From the NCBI RefSeq assembly GCF_902459465.1, contig NC_047071.1, positions 7,582,098-7,646,097 on the forward strand: a stretch of 64,000 nucleotides of DNA. The letters run 5' to 3'. Positions 35,701-44,920 of the stretch are shown in pieces. Numbering within the stretch: the stretch's first letter is position 1; each line of letters starts with the position of its first letter. The DNA is from Asterias rubens. Taxonomy: Eukaryota > Echinodermata > Asteroidea > Forcipulatida > Asteriidae. The notes under the pieces were generated by a model that worked only from the letters and a program-made list of their open reading frames with translations, had not been told where the DNA came from and did no database searches. The position numbers were made by a program, and so were the translations under genes.

Positions 35701-36152
35701 GTAATTTCTCACTAGAATAATTTATTTGAATTAAATTACAGACCTCGGCTGAGGTCTCGAATTCAAGGCATCTGAAAGCACATAACTTGTGTGACAATTT
35801 TTTTTTTCCTTTCTTTATTCTCTTGCAACTTCGACGACCAATTGAAAGTGTTCACCGGTTTGTTTATAATGCGTATGTCTAGATACACCCTGTATGAGCC
35901 ACTGCGGACAAATTTTCAAACATTATTCCAACATGGATAATTTCCCATGAAGCTGTTGAATGCCATTATAGTCTGATAATCATGTATGCAGTAAGTCCGA
36001 TTGCAATACTCACGTTCCTCATCGCAGCACAATGGTGGGGCAGTGCACACGTCTGGTGTACAACATACCGAACTCCTGGTCGATTGAGTATGATGTAAGA
36101 GAATGAAGAAACCTATCATCCATAGCCTTCTAGCTAGACAGGATAAACCCAT
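20560..36152 (-). CDS. Receptor tyrosine kinase with two FNIII-like domains (16 coding exons, 728 aa)
   Basis: I joined 16 exons on the minus strand; every junction keeps phase and the total is 2,187 nt including the stop. Order: signal peptide (1-26), Cys-rich CCTPDVC...LCC segment (30-43), FNIII-like domain 1 (about 48-155), FNIII-like domain 2 (about 157-290), transmembrane helix (about 307-331), kinase (about 360-635), short tail. Kinase landmarks: GRGSFGVV loop, Lys394 in VAVK, Glu411 in helix C, catalytic Asp498, Asn503, DFG at 516, DVWSFG at 557 and Arg619. Oddities: HRD is HGD (496-498) and APE is SLE (543-545). Activation-loop tyrosines are 524 and 528. Tail Tyr639 sits in DYMDLD. 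It would act at the plasma membrane as a ligand-activated tyrosine kinase. Layout recalls Torso, Tie and orphan echinoderm RTKs; I cannot name an orthologue. The chosen ATG is the one heading a signal peptide; two in-frame ATGs up to 26 codons upstream also exist. Confidence 0.93.
21038..23555. repeat. 42-bp-unit minisatellite in RTK intron 15
   Basis: About 60 tandem units, each containing GGAACTGTAGTTCC (arms GGAACT/AGTTCC with a 2-base loop) and 'gagggataacattgtcattg'-like sequence. Units vary at a few fixed positions (cca/gtca, aag/gag/agtgg). Longer-period copies are visible: a variant with 'gtacatgtag' recurs at 22191 and 22859, about 16 units apart, and a block near 23085 recurs at 23337, exactly 6 units later. 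Because 42 is divisible by 3, long spurious ORFs cross it. Confidence 0.97.
23609..23777 (-). CDS. RTK exon 15: helix H-I and start of tail
   Basis: YDIMRQCWLEYPLLRPSF closes the kinase fold with its conserved Arg. KDSDYMDLDG offers a tail tyrosine for SH2 binding (inference). Donor AAT|gtaagc. Confidence 0.95.
23778..24872 (-). other. RTK intron 14
   Basis: Holds a G-run near 24104-24121 and a hairpin at about 24678-24729 (acgtttcctgattc against gaatcaggaaacgt). An opposite-strand ORF (24351-24668) has no recognisable domain. Confidence 0.6.
24873..25010 (-). CDS. RTK exon 14: helix F-G
   Basis: Encodes WSFGIVLYEIFTLGDAPY and LKRGYRLDQPEGCP, typical of tyrosine rather than serine kinases. 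Acceptor tcctag, donor GGT|gtaagt. Confidence 0.96.
25213..25465. mobile_element. Foldback MITE in RTK intron 13
   Basis: Terminal inverted repeats CGTCAATCGAGGCAGACTTT and AAAGTCTGCCTCGATTGACG. Further inside, 'ttgtacgtctaagtcgtgag' roughly pairs with 'ctcacgacttggtccgtac'. Confidence 0.85.
25881..26095 (-). CDS. RTK exon 13: catalytic loop, DFG, activation loop
   Basis: YYHGDLAARNVLVG has the catalytic Asp and Asn but Gly in place of the HRD arginine. KVSDFGLA follows, then a loop with two Tyr. RPMKWVSLETN replaces the usual W..APE. Donor GACGT|gtaagt. Confidence 0.96.
26827..26910 (-). CDS. RTK exon 12: short kinase insert and helix E start
   Basis: A 28-codon phase-0 exon: SKSAEEDSIYKVTEKSKLQ then IARQIARGM. 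The insert is much shorter than in PDGFR/VEGFR-type split kinases. Confidence 0.92.
26951..27322 (+). repeat. Repeat A copy in RTK intron 11
   Basis: Nearly complete but its left terminus is shortened ('ttaaaggcagtggtaattac'). It ends 'tagtgtacactgtctttaa'. Confidence 0.85.
27704..27885 (-). CDS. RTK exon 11: helix C to hinge
   Basis: NATETMKKQFLDEIELM carries the helix-C glutamate. HPNILTLLGCCT, then LLLTEFMKYGDLLHFM are beta4-hinge-helix D. The donor gtaaaa is weaker than its neighbours. Confidence 0.96.
27957..28329 (+). repeat. Repeat A copy in RTK intron 10
   Basis: A diverged copy whose central palindrome is replaced ('acttcagcggaagcctttgg'). Ends 'tgtccagtgcctttaaa'. Confidence 0.75.
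28907..29074 (-). CDS. RTK exon 10: kinase N-lobe with P-loop and VAVK
   Basis: It encodes EIGRGSFGVVYKAVAFG and FYPVAVKSIKG, the ATP-binding loop and the ATP-anchoring lysine. Donor AAAG|gtaagt. Confidence 0.96.
29349..29468 (-). CDS. RTK exon 9: transmembrane helix, GC donor
   Basis: Encodes FWIIVASCSAG, ALVVLFVVICFICLW and the stop-transfer RKR. Only the GC donor AAGG|gcaagt leaves the single base that exon 10 needs. The nearby GT (TCT|gtaaag) would break the frame. Confidence 0.9.
29579..29702 (-). CDS. RTK exon 8: juxtamembrane ectodomain
   Basis: Acceptor tcccag, donor CTTC|gtaagt. It encodes QGFLNSGNKSCRSNSLQC and HVNITKD, with two sequons and one Cys pair. A second open frame exists here but would hit a stop at the next exon junction, so the frame is settled by phase. 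Confidence 0.85.
30429..30524 (-). CDS. RTK exon 7: FNIII domain 2, second part
   Basis: 32 codons between atttcag and AGG|gtagga. It includes FQIDVPSNWTEVIEIRV, with sequon NWT. Confidence 0.88.
30778..31010. mobile_element. Foldback element in RTK intron 6
   Basis: A roughly 50-base left arm containing 'aacttgcgggtacaaccatg' pairs with a right arm 'catggttgtacccgcaagtt'. The inner arms are 'ctctaaaaagagccggtt' and 'aaccggctcttttcagag'. It lies between exons 6 and 7 of the RTK. Confidence 0.85.
31178..31395 (-). CDS. RTK exon 6: FNIII domain 2, first part
   Basis: Acceptor tttcag, donor CCA|gtaagt. PIGLRVDNITT, VFWHPPAQIP and GQFEVVVIRSD follow the FNIII A-C strand order. Sequon NIT. Confidence 0.92.
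31691..31763 (-). CDS. RTK exon 5: end of FNIII domain 1
   Basis: It encodes VYSANLTAMVRNGKRS and RVIELP. One N-glycosylation sequon (NLT). Donor CCAG|gtatga. Confidence 0.88.
31912..31968 (-). CDS. RTK exon 4: FNIII domain 1, E-F strands
   Basis: A 19-codon exon between ctccag and TAT|gtaagt. SIYLKDLPFGYDVKIY matches the FNIII 'L..L.P...Y.V.V' signature. Confidence 0.9.
32290..32960. repeat. Degenerate AT-rich repeats in RTK intron 3
   Basis: Two imperfect approximately 85-bp copies share 'aaagtttacttttt' and 'atgttgcaagttttaaatg' (about 32433-32472 and 32597-32635). Shorter 'acaaatttgt' words surround them. No coding signal. Confidence 0.6.
33274..33362 (-). CDS. RTK exon 3: FNIII domain 1 middle
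   Basis: Acceptor ttctag, donor ACA|gtaagg. It encodes DFDGYAVEVDYDR (the FNIII C strand 'Y.VEY' position) and ISCDIKNPGYKTT. Confidence 0.9.
33740..33805. repeat. Short perfect foldback in RTK intron 2
   Basis: 'gtgcatgctggtctagcta' pairs with 'tagctagaccagcatgcac' around a 20-base loop. A single arm, 'gcgcatgctggtctagctaa', also occurs near 32238. Confidence 0.85.
34254..34755. mobile_element. Composite foldback element, second copy
   Basis: The same two-palindrome layout and the same 'atagcgccgcg...cggcaacaatgcacaa' middle as 9086-9607, same orientation, with point changes and a shorter first loop. It sits in RTK intron 2 and is preceded by 'gtatac', as at the first site. Confidence 0.75.
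34858..35284. mobile_element. MITE with nested palindromes in RTK intron 2
   Basis: Ends 'aaggccgtgtccgaattgg' and 'ccagttcagatacggcctt' are inverted. Inside, 'gccgtgaatttcacggtgga' pairs with 'tccaccgtgaaactcacggc', and 'agcagtcgtagc' with 'gctacgactgct'. Confidence 0.85.
35306..35413 (-). CDS. RTK exon 2: first half of FNIII domain 1
   Basis: Acceptor tttgcag, donor CACG|gtcagt. It encodes VVFDVKVVTSLEDGW and ANVSWARPPGH. The Trp-Pro-Pro spacing is that of FNIII strands B-C. Confidence 0.9.
35560..35895 (+). repeat. Repeat A copy in RTK intron 1, 3' end damaged
   Basis: Starts 'aaggtactggtcactacttt', keeps the 'gagaaacggctccctctgaa' core and fades after 'gtctagatacaccctg', without the terminal repeat. 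Confidence 0.75.
36014..36152 (-). CDS. RTK exon 1: signal peptide and Cys-rich start
   Basis: MGLSCLARRLWMIGFFILL is a signal peptide, followed by SSVCCTPDVC and LCCDEE. The donor is GAAC|gtgagt, leaving one base. Five tightly packed cysteines in the mature N-terminus suggest a small disulfide knot. Confidence 0.88.
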
Positions 36153-36510
36153 TGGATCTGTGCACACCGTGGGAGATATCAGACGCGTGTGTAACCATAA
36201 TGTAATGTGCTGTGCACCCATTGACAGCAAAGGGAACCTTGATACTATGTGGAACTATTCCAGTTACACACCTTCACATTGCTGTTATTAATTTGTTTAC
36301 GGGTAAATAATAATTATTATGTTTTTAAAGGAAGCATTGTCATTCTCTCTCAACGTGAAGTCAGTTTTGTTTAGTGACATCAGTGAATGGAAACGAAACT
36401 GAAACGGTTGCAAGAATGTATTTTTGTTTTTATTGTTTATATTAATACAAGATAAAACAAGATGGGTGTTGCCCTCCGTTGTTGTTTTGAGGTTGTGGGC
36501 GTGGCTGTAA

Positions 36511-36766
36511 CTAGACTAGTGGACAAGTCGTTAATGGTCCCATGCAGTTAGATAGTCGAGTTGTGGCGGTGCTTTTCGAGAGGTGTGCCCTCTCGCGAAC
36601 TGATGCATGGTTGCCGACTTGGACTCCCCATTAAATGGGACCGTAGTTGTGAGAGCAGTCAATGTCGCAGGGCCAGCATTCTCGCGAGAATACCGCCGGA
36701 ATCGCGGGCAGAGTCGGCACGCTATCACCGCGACAGACATATGACGACTTGTCCACAAGTCTAGTC
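36511..36766. mobile_element. MITE upstream of the RTK gene
   Basis: Terminal inverted repeats AGACTAGTGGACAAGTCGT and ACGACTTGTCCACAAGTCT. The interior is GC-richer, with many CG dinucleotides and a second inner palindrome (ctctcgcgaa against ttctcgcgag). Confidence 0.85.
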
Positions 36767-37225
36767 TGTCACCTGGGATGTAAGAATGCCTTGAAGTGAT
36801 CTACTCATATTTGCTCTTAGGAACAATTGTCTCGTGTAAAGTTATCATAAAAACTTCTGCTTCAAATCGTCTTATAGTGATTGTGAAGTCCCAAAAATTC
36901 AGTTCACACAAGAAGTGATTGTGCTTTTTTTCCCATTGATGCACCGGCTCTGTGAGTTAACCTTCACATTTTAGGACAGTTATCAATGCGGAATTTTCAA
37001 AACACAACTTAAAACGTTTCTTTTCAAAAGGCATTACGTTTGAAACGTTTTTCTGTATTCCTTTTACGTTTACTTCCTATTGTTTTATCTCGTTGTATGA
37101 ATTTGTGTCAGTTTTATTGCAAACATAATTGTATCTGTATTCTAGCTGTAGTTTTGCTTATCTCTATTTAGCTTAATGTTTATAAACTGTACAGTGTTTC
37201 AGATTATTAATATAAAACGCTACAT

Positions 37226-37467
37226 TAAAGGGAAGGTACACGTTTGGTAAGTACTCAAAACAAATATTAACTTAAATATCACTAAAATAGTAATTATTTT
37301 ATTCCTATCTGAAAGCACACAAACTCGTTCATCATTTTCTCGCAACTTAATTCAATGACCAATTTAGCTTAAATGTTCACGGGCTTGTGACTTTATGCTT
37401 ATGTTGGGATACACCGAGTGAGAAGACTCGTCTTTGACAATATTACCCAACGTGTACCTTCCCTTTA
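37226..37467 (+). repeat. Repeat A relative, internally deleted
   Basis: Termini 'aaagggaaggtacacgttt' and 'aacgtgtaccttcccttt' are well-matched inverted repeats, distinct in sequence from the standard copies. The interior is shortened. Confidence 0.75.
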
Positions 37468-37609
37468 CGAATAAATTAATATTATTATAAATTAAATTTA
37501 CGAAATTAATAATGTTGAAAAACTATATAGTGTATGATAGCCATTTTAGGCTAATGACTTCTGAGTCAGATTCTCAGGTTTCGAGAAACAGTGGATAACA
37601 AAATAATTT

Positions 37610-37858
37610 ATGAGACTGTATGGCTCAAAGCTGCCACTGCCAAAGTCAAATCCATGCATTACGAATGACATTGTGAAACCAACAAGCTATTGGGATTACA
37701 CCGAGCATGTTTTACCATATGACACAATTTTCAATGAAATACAAAACACAATACCGACTGACTTACCGTTTCTGAATATTCACAATGACGCCATATCTTT
37801 AGTTACACATGTCATGAACAGTAAACACACCACCGATGTATTAAGAGCTGACACGTAG
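37610..37858 (+). CDS. Unrecognised 82-codon ORF, possible coding exon
   Basis: MRLYGSKLPLPKSNPC begins an open frame of ordinary residue mix, including YWDYTEHVLPYDTIF and PTDLPFLNIHNDAISL. It ends near GACAC|gtaggt, which could be a donor. No signal peptide, domain or family is recognised, and upstream frames are closed. It may be a first exon of an unknown gene, a transposon fragment, or chance. Confidence 0.25.
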   Translation: MRLYGSKLPLPKSNPCITNDIVKPTSYWDYTEHVLPYDTIFNEIQNTIPTDLPFLNIHNDAISLVTHVMNSKHTTDVLRADT

Positions 37859-38039
37859 GTGAAAGTTGTGACTACTATTCAGGAACATGCACAAGAATCC
37901 CTCTATATAACCGTTGTTCAATTTACCTAATATGTAATTGAACAACTTCGCCTGCACATTCCCGTCCAGCAATAGTGACAGTTTTGTTATTTTATTCTAT
38001 GTGCCATTGGCCTTGACATGCTTCAGTAAGTTTGGCATT

Positions 38040-38105
38040 GTTCTGTGTACTGGAATGCAAGAGAGGTCGAGTGTTCTGTGTACTGGAATGCAAGAGAGGT
38101 CGAGT
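38040..38105 (+). repeat. Two tandem 33-bp units
   Basis: 'gttctgtgtactggaatgca' plus 'agagaggtcgagt' is repeated twice with no change. Confidence 0.95.
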
Positions 38106-38295
38106 GTAAACGTAGAAAAACAGCTTTTGTTTGCTCGTCAAGACAAGACCGTGCCCGACTGCTTTTCAGACTAGCACTGTGGCGCGATCGCCTGATGAAA
38201 CCGTGTAATAGCAATTCTCAAAAGGTCCTACTTGTATTCGGGTCCAAATTCGGGTTAAAACTTTTGGTTGTTTAGTACAAGGTGGATTCAAGACA

Positions 38296-38396
38296 CTGGA
38301 CACTATCGGTAATTGTCAAAGACCAGTCTTCTTACTTGGTGTATCTCAACTTAATGCATAAAATAACAAACCTGTGGAAATTTGAGCTCAATTGTA
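38296..38396 (-). repeat. Repeat A terminal fragment
   Basis: 'cactggacactatcggtaat' to 'gaaatttgagctcaatt' only, followed by a G-run at about 38405-38416. Confidence 0.8.
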
Positions 38397-38557
38397 GGTG
38401 GGGGAGGGGGGGGGGTGTTGATATAATTATGTATATGTATTCTTTTTTAAATTTACCTTTAAAAAGCTTTGAACTTTGACTGTTTAATTACCTACTCTTG
38501 ATGTGTATCTTTTATATGTGATTGTTTTGTTATTGTCTCTTTTTGTGGTGCTTTTTT

Positions 38558-38878
38558 TAAATGCACTGGACACGATTGGTAATTACTCAAAACAATTGTT
38601 AGCATCAAACTTACGGCGAGCAATGGAGAGCTGCTGATAGTATAACATATTTTGAGAACGGCTTCCTCTGAAGTAAACGTAGTTTTTGAGTAGGAGGTAT
38701 ATATTATCACTCAACTATTATATAAGAAATGACTTCAGGCCTGAAGCATTTTATAAGGCATTTGATAGCTCACAATTTCTTTAATTGTTCTTTTACAACT
38801 TCGATGACCAATTGAACCCAAATTTTCACAGGCTTGTCTTTTTATGCATGTTGGGAAAACTCAATTTACCAAACGTAT
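38558..38878 (+). repeat. Repeat A copy spanning the left duplication boundary
   Basis: Starts 'aaatgcactggacacgattgg'. From about 38669 onward the sequence is shared with 45102 onward, so the duplication edge falls inside this copy. Confidence 0.8.
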
Positions 38879-39411
38879 CCATGCTTCAACAAGTGTGTTT
38901 TATAAATGGGAAAACACTTTTCATGTTTTCATGATGAATAAATAAATATAATTTAATTAAAATTAATTTAATCTAGTTTAATCTAATCTAATCGCTTGCG
39001 AAGTATAAGAAATATTCGTGTATGTAAGACAAACTATTCACATATAGAACAACACGTATTGCTATCGTTAAAGTACTCGTAAATTAATTGGTAATGTAAC
39101 TTCCTAAAGTTGACAAGAGAGCAAATGATTATGGGCTTTATGTTTATCAAGCGTACGATAGTGAAACCACGCATCGTTCGGCAGACAATGCATGATGCAC
39201 ACAGGGAATAATGAAAAAAAATTCCCTAAATGTGGTTGCTTATTATTATGTTGTGCAATATTAGTGTGGAAAGTCCCTTTGAGAGAGTTTGACATTGAAT
39301 GAAGCAACAAAAGGTGTTTACTCAAGCTCAGCAACATAAACTATGTTGGCAATACTAATAATACCACACACACACGTCGACGAGAAGTTTAATACTTCGC
39401 GATAGTTCAAG

Positions 39412-42400
39412 ATGGGGAAAGGATCGACATTTTTGTTTCTCTGCTTTGCCGCTCTGTACGTGGTACCAAATGGTTCTCATGCTACAAAACAGTTGATACC
39501 CAAAATTACATACTGTGGTGAGTTCATAAGTACATTGAATAGGATGTTGGTTTATTTTGTTTATAACATAATTTGATTGTACCTTTTGTGCAAATCATGT
39601 TGAGGTCCTTCATTGATTTTCGCAATGCTGGTCGTAGTTTTATTGCCGAATACGGTTGTATCTGCTAACTAGATAATCTAAATTAGTTTAAAAGCACTGT
39701 TAGTAATTACTCAAAATAATTGTTAGCATTAAAACAAACTTACTTGGTAACGAGTAATGGAGAGCTGTTGATAGTATAAAACGTTGTGAGAAATGGCTCC
39801 CCCTGAAGTAACGTAGTTTTTCGAGAAAGCAATAATTGTCCAAGAATTGATTTAGAGACCTCAATATCAGATTTTGAGGTCTCGAAATCAAGCATAATGT
39901 GTGATAAGGGTGTTTTTTCCATTTTTCTCTCGCAACTTCAACGACCAAAATTGAGCTCATATTTCCACAGGTTTGTTATTTCATGCATATGTTGAGGTAC
40001 ACCAAGTGGAGACTGGTCTTTGAAAATTACCAGACCAGTGTCTTTAACGAGGAGCCAACAATTATAGCCCGTTTTAGGTATGGCGGACTTAAACAATTAT
40101 TCAGATTGGGTTTGGGTAAAATGTATCTTTGTATCCTCCCAAACCAATAAGGGTACTCGTAAAGTGGCTGCCATACCTCAACAAGGCTCATGGGCGACCC
40201 TCTCAACCCATCTCCTAGTGTTTTCTGGGTACTGTGCTGTTGTTGGTGCTTTTGGGGTGGGGGGGGAGCTAAAGAAATCTTCTGAAATGGCTTCATTTTC
40301 AGAACTTTTTTGTGTATGATCACATTGCTGTTTCGGGGCTAGCATAATACTGCAAAGGGAAACATATAAGCAGTCTTGTACCCTTTCACATGATTTGGAT
40401 TGTAGCCTTTTGTCACAAATCGCAATTACTATCATAACAACACAACCGCCAGCTTTGCCCACACATAATGCTCTTTACTTTTGTATTCTCATTATTCGGT
40501 GGGTCATTTGGCATGCAGGGCACTTTTTTTTTAAAAGAAAGAACACAATTATGGCGAACACACTCTATACTCACGTGACTTTTCTCCCTTTTAGGCCCAG
40601 ATATCAAAGTGTGGTTTGAACCAGACCCAGTGTTGCTTATTAGTGGTTTGATGGTCAATGGTTCTCTTACCATGAAAGCAGGCAAGTTCCTAGTTATTTC
40701 CTAATCAATAAATGCATATCCAAACTCACTTAGTTATTAGGCCTACTATTATAGTCGGTAATAGAGATCACATCTGCTTGAAGATTGAATCTGCTTCAAT
40801 TTGATTACACCTCCAAGCTGAAAAGCATGGTGTAGGCTTAACAACCAGCTAGCTGTAAATCAACACCCAAAAACTACAAAAACAACAAAACAAAAACGAA
40901 GCCACACACTGTTGAAGCAGTTCAATGATTCAATCCGGATTCTATTCCAACTCAGTGTTGAACTCAATCTATGAAATCAATATCAAATTCGCATTTAATT
41001 CAATCACGACTTGAAACGAATAATCGAAGCAGTGTACCAAAACACCATCAACTTGTTCTTAATAATATATAATTTTGTATTATTTAAACAAAAACTCAAT
41101 TGAATTCAATTTTATTTCAATTCACTGGTTTACAAAAGGGCCTCTCACGTGTAGAGGCATACAAACCAAAGATTATAGAGCGCCGCAAGGCGCAAGATGC
41201 GGAACTGAAGCTTTATCTATTGTTGGAACGTGAAATACGCATGGGCGCCATTTCAGTAAGTGACTGTTTTGTTTCCCATTGATAGGAATGGTCATTGTGT
41301 GCACTGATCTGCACAGGTCTATTGTTGTATCAAAATAGTTACTAGCCGAAATGGCGTCCAGTGGGATTTCACATTCCAGCCCGAGTTCCGCATATTGCGC
41401 CTTGCGGCGCTATATTATCTTTGATACAAACTAACAACCAATAAATAACTGTAAATAACTTAGGACATAATTCTAGGCAAACCCAGATAAGCATGCTTCG
41501 CCTGGGTGTTCGTTAAGAAAGGAGATAAACACACTTATTAGTTGTTTCATCGGTCATGTTAAAAGCTTTCAGTTTAAAAGCAAACTTCAATTACGGCTGC
41601 TGACTTGGCAATAGCCTAGTGACCAACACAAGAGGGCGGTATAACAAGGAAGCCTTAAGTTAAGAACAGGAGAGTGACACAAACAGAAACGGGAAGGACA
41701 GGAAACAAAAACAATACAGACGAGCAGAAAATAAACAAGTTAATAACGAAAACGTAATAATGAAATATGGGTTGAACGCCTTATATCATGATTCCATAAT
41801 GGCACCTGGGTAAAGATTACTCTCAGACAATGTCCCATGGAGTGGGCGATGGATTTTGTTGAGGAGCTAGTGTAGGGCTACTGTGATTACATGAACATGT
41901 AACAATAGAATTATATAGGATTTGAGTCATTGCATGGTGAGGTATCAATATACATTTTGTTTGCGGTAACACCATGTGTGTATCTACTTGCCAGGTAGAG
42001 TTGTTCTTAGAGAACTGTCTTGCTTTAATCTACTGCCGCAGAGTAGATAATCGGAGGTTCGGGAGACTTCTCAGTTCTGAAAAGAACTGTCCTGCTTTTA
42101 AACTATTACCGGGGCGGATGGTATAGAAAATAGACTGCACTACTACTTTAGCTTAGAGGGTCGTAACTAACTGTACTGCCGCGGAGTCAGTTCTGAATTG
42201 GTCTCAACGTTGCGACTAGCTTGCTCTAGTCATCGTCAGGACTATAACAACATAATTGAAAGAAAGTTTGAGAGTGATCCATGTAAGCAAAGAGAGATTT
42301 TGAGATCGAACAGATGGATTTCTGTTGAATGCCGATGTATGTTTGAAAGTATGTACATACAAATACATGGTTTAATGAATAAACATTCGAATTACAGCAG

Positions 42401-44451
42401 CCCTGAGGCCTTTGTGTTACAAAATGTAAACAACCATATAAACGATTCAAATTACCAAGTATAGAAAGAACAATCAAGATACGTAAAGAAGCCTCAAATT
42501 ATTTAGCATTAATCTAGTCAAGTAAATTTTTCCTTGTGGTCGTTAACTTAATACAATTTTTAAGTTGATGTTAGAGTTTACTTCCGTGGACTATAATAAC
42601 CTAAATCCTACCGAAATCGGCTAAAAGAACACTCCAGAAGGTTAACATTAACCTCAATACAACTAACAAGAATAACTTGAAACTTAACCTCAGATCAGGA
42701 ATGCTGTGCCACATGGCCCAATAATAATTTAGTAGCGAATAACATTATGTTTTTGTTATGACTATATCCTCATTGTTCTTTTGTTTACATTATAGAGTAA
42801 TGATCTTTATTGTGTTGATTCTCGTTTTCCTATGGTTATTTTGATACAGCTCATAGCATGTTGATGGGAACCATAGAAGCCCATCTTGACATATGGCCAT
42901 ACCATCTCAAATCTATCTACTGCGAAGATGGAACGACTACTGTAGACCCTAAAGGATGTTATATGAAAAAGGGAGGTGAGTAAATTACATGTGCACAGTT
43001 TTTAATAGACCCCAAGGCAGCAGACAAACTGGGCGGTGAATCTTCCGTTCTTCAATTTAGCTCGTTTTCCTGTGATGATATGAAATAGTTAGCCAATTCG
43101 CATATTGCTTTAAAGGCAGTGGACACTATTGGTAATTGCCAAAGACTAGCCTTCACAGTTGGTGTATCTGAACATATGCATAAAATGACTAACCTGTGAA
43201 AATTTGAGCTCAATCGGTCATTAAACTTGCGAGGTAATAATGAAAGAAGAAAACACCCTTGTCACACAAAGTTGTGTGCGTTTAGATGGTTGATTTCGAG
43301 ACCTCAAGTTCTAAATCTGAGGTCTCGATATCAAATTGGTGGAAAATTACTTCTTTCTCGAAAACTACGTCACTTCAGATGGAGCCGTTTCTCACAATGA
43401 TTTATACCATCAACCTCTCCCCATTATTCGTCACCAAGAAAGGTTTTATGCTAATAATTATTTTGAGTAATTACCAAAAGTGTCATTATACACTTTCGGA
43501 ACAGAAAAAAAAATAAAAAATTACAGATTTACAAATAACAATTGACAATTTGACTATTTCAATTGCTGGACAGGAAATATTTTGTTCATTTTATTCTACT
43601 CATACAGAGATCAGAACACTTGGATTTTGGACTGCCCTAGATGGAAGTTTTGCTTCTCTTTTCACGGTAAACATTGTAACTTGTGTTTGTCAAAATGTGT
43701 CAATCTGCATATAGCTTTCTTACTTAAGTATAGATGCAACAACAGGGTATTGAACAAGGGGATATGTCGGTTTGGCTGTGGGTAAATTTTTGAACCATGC
43801 ACCCCATTCTACATTAAAACTGAATGTTAGGCCTGCAAAGTTAACTAATGAGCAGAAAACAGCCACAAGGGAGTATAACAACTTGTTGGTCCTTTCAGAT
43901 TCCCTTGACAATCCGCAACACGTCGGATTTGGCCTACATGTATAGTTTGGTCTTTTTACAAAACTTAGCGAATGAAAGTATACGCATTTTGAAAGCTTGT
44001 TTAATGTGACCACGGAAAATCTGTTATAGAAAATCCTTGAACTTCAAATAACTTATATAACCAAATATGACACCTTTATTAATGAAGTCGCTCACACGAG
44101 TTCAGTTTGCAAAGCCATTCCCAACAGACCAGGAAAACGTGTTTTAGGCAGCCACACAATGAATAACCAGACATAATCTACACTTTGGAATTTACTGATC
44201 AAAATGTCAAGTTGAAACCAACGCTTCTTTTCAGAACCATCCCAACTCATTTAGAGATAGTCATTACATGATGTTTCCGCAAACCTTTCCATATCGTATT
44301 TCCACCATGCAAAGTTTCAAATCCTAAATTCTAATTTGATATTGTTCGTTTAATACAGAAGTCCGTGTGTCACGGAAATGTCACTGTTCATAATGAATAT
44401 GGGGAACTGATGCTGTGCGTAAGACTAACCGTCCAAGTGAATGACGTCTAA
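39412..44451 (+). CDS. GM2-activator-like ML-domain protein, copy 1 (five exons, 156 aa)
   Basis: Coding exons 39412-39517, 40595-40681, 42850-42975, 43608-43666 and 44359-44451 join in phase to 156 codons plus TAA. Residues 1-24 are a signal peptide (FLFLCFAALYVV). The mature protein has Cys35, Cys89, Cys101, Cys130 and Cys146. The order C...WFEPDPVLL..GLMVNGSLTM...L.SIYC...GC...C is close to the GM2 activator (…EPDPI…NVTL…IPC…C…), family ML. Members bind single lipids in a cup-shaped beta fold and act in lysosomes or outside cells. Likely disulfides: 35-146 and 89-101, leaving Cys130 odd (inference). Sequons at Asn57 and Asn133. LGFWT (111-115) offers an exposed aromatic pair that could touch membranes. 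Intron 2 uses a GC donor (GCAG|gcaagt). MD-2- or NPC2-like function is less likely but not excluded. Confidence 0.9.
39690..40048 (+). repeat. Repeat A copy in intron 1 of ML gene 1
   Basis: Complete at both ends, 'aaaagcactgttagtaatta' to 'ccagtgtctttaac'. Confidence 0.85.
41161..41430. mobile_element. MITE in intron 2 of ML gene 1
   Basis: Arms 'agagcgccgcaaggcgcaag' with 'atgcggaact' and the inverted 'agttccgcatattgcgcctt' with 'gcggcgctat' enclose 'atgggcgccatttcag...ccgaaatggcgtcc'. The same element in the second gene copy is interrupted by another insert. Confidence 0.85.
43109..43486 (-). repeat. Repeat A copy in intron 3 of ML gene 1
   Basis: Complete, inverted relative to 3499-3876. 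The central palindrome 'gagacctcaagttctaaatc' / 'tgaggtctcga' is well preserved. Confidence 0.88.
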
Positions 44452-44620
44452 ATCACCAACAAGTCTCAGGCGAGAAGAACTACAGAACTTTCATATCATA
44501 CAGATTGTCATCAAGACAGCTTTAGCTAGAAGGCTAGAATGAGAGCAAAATGAGAGATAAATTCACTTCATCATTGCACCCTTGCCCACCCCCCCCCCCA
44601 AAGCTGGTGTGTTACAAATT

Positions 44621-44920
44621 GTTAAAGACACTTGACACTATTGGTAATTGTCAAAGACCAGTCTTACCACTTGGTGTATCTTAACAATACGCATACAATA
44701 ACAAACCTGTAAATATTTGCGCTCAATTGGTCGTCAAAAATGCGAGATATGAATGAAATAAACAACACCCTTCTCACACGAAGTTGTGTGCTTTCAGTTG
44801 CTTGATTTCGAGGCCTCAAAATCTAATTCTGAGGTCTCGAAGCCAAATTCGTGAAAAATTACTTCAGAGGGAGCCGTTTCCCACAATGCTGTATATCAAA
44901 AGCTCTCCATTACTCGTTAC
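44621..44920 (-). repeat. Repeat A copy at the right edge of duplication copy 1
   Basis: Reads 'ttaaagacacttgacactat' to 'ctccattactcgttac' and stops abruptly. The counterpart at 51719-52063 runs on to a normal end. Confidence 0.85.

Larger units (their letters stand above)
38669..44920 (+). repeat. Segmental tandem duplication, copy 1
   Basis: This 6.25-kb block is repeated directly at 45102-52000 with mostly single-base differences. Both ends lie in repeat A copies. It carries one complete ML-domain gene. Confidence 0.95.

Noticed and set aside
40080-40319. 79-codon ORF in ML intron 1 and its twin at 46537-46728
   Set aside because: The twins end in different frames because of a one-base change in a G-run, and no splice sites link them to the ML exons. 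Their conservation follows from the recent duplication alone.
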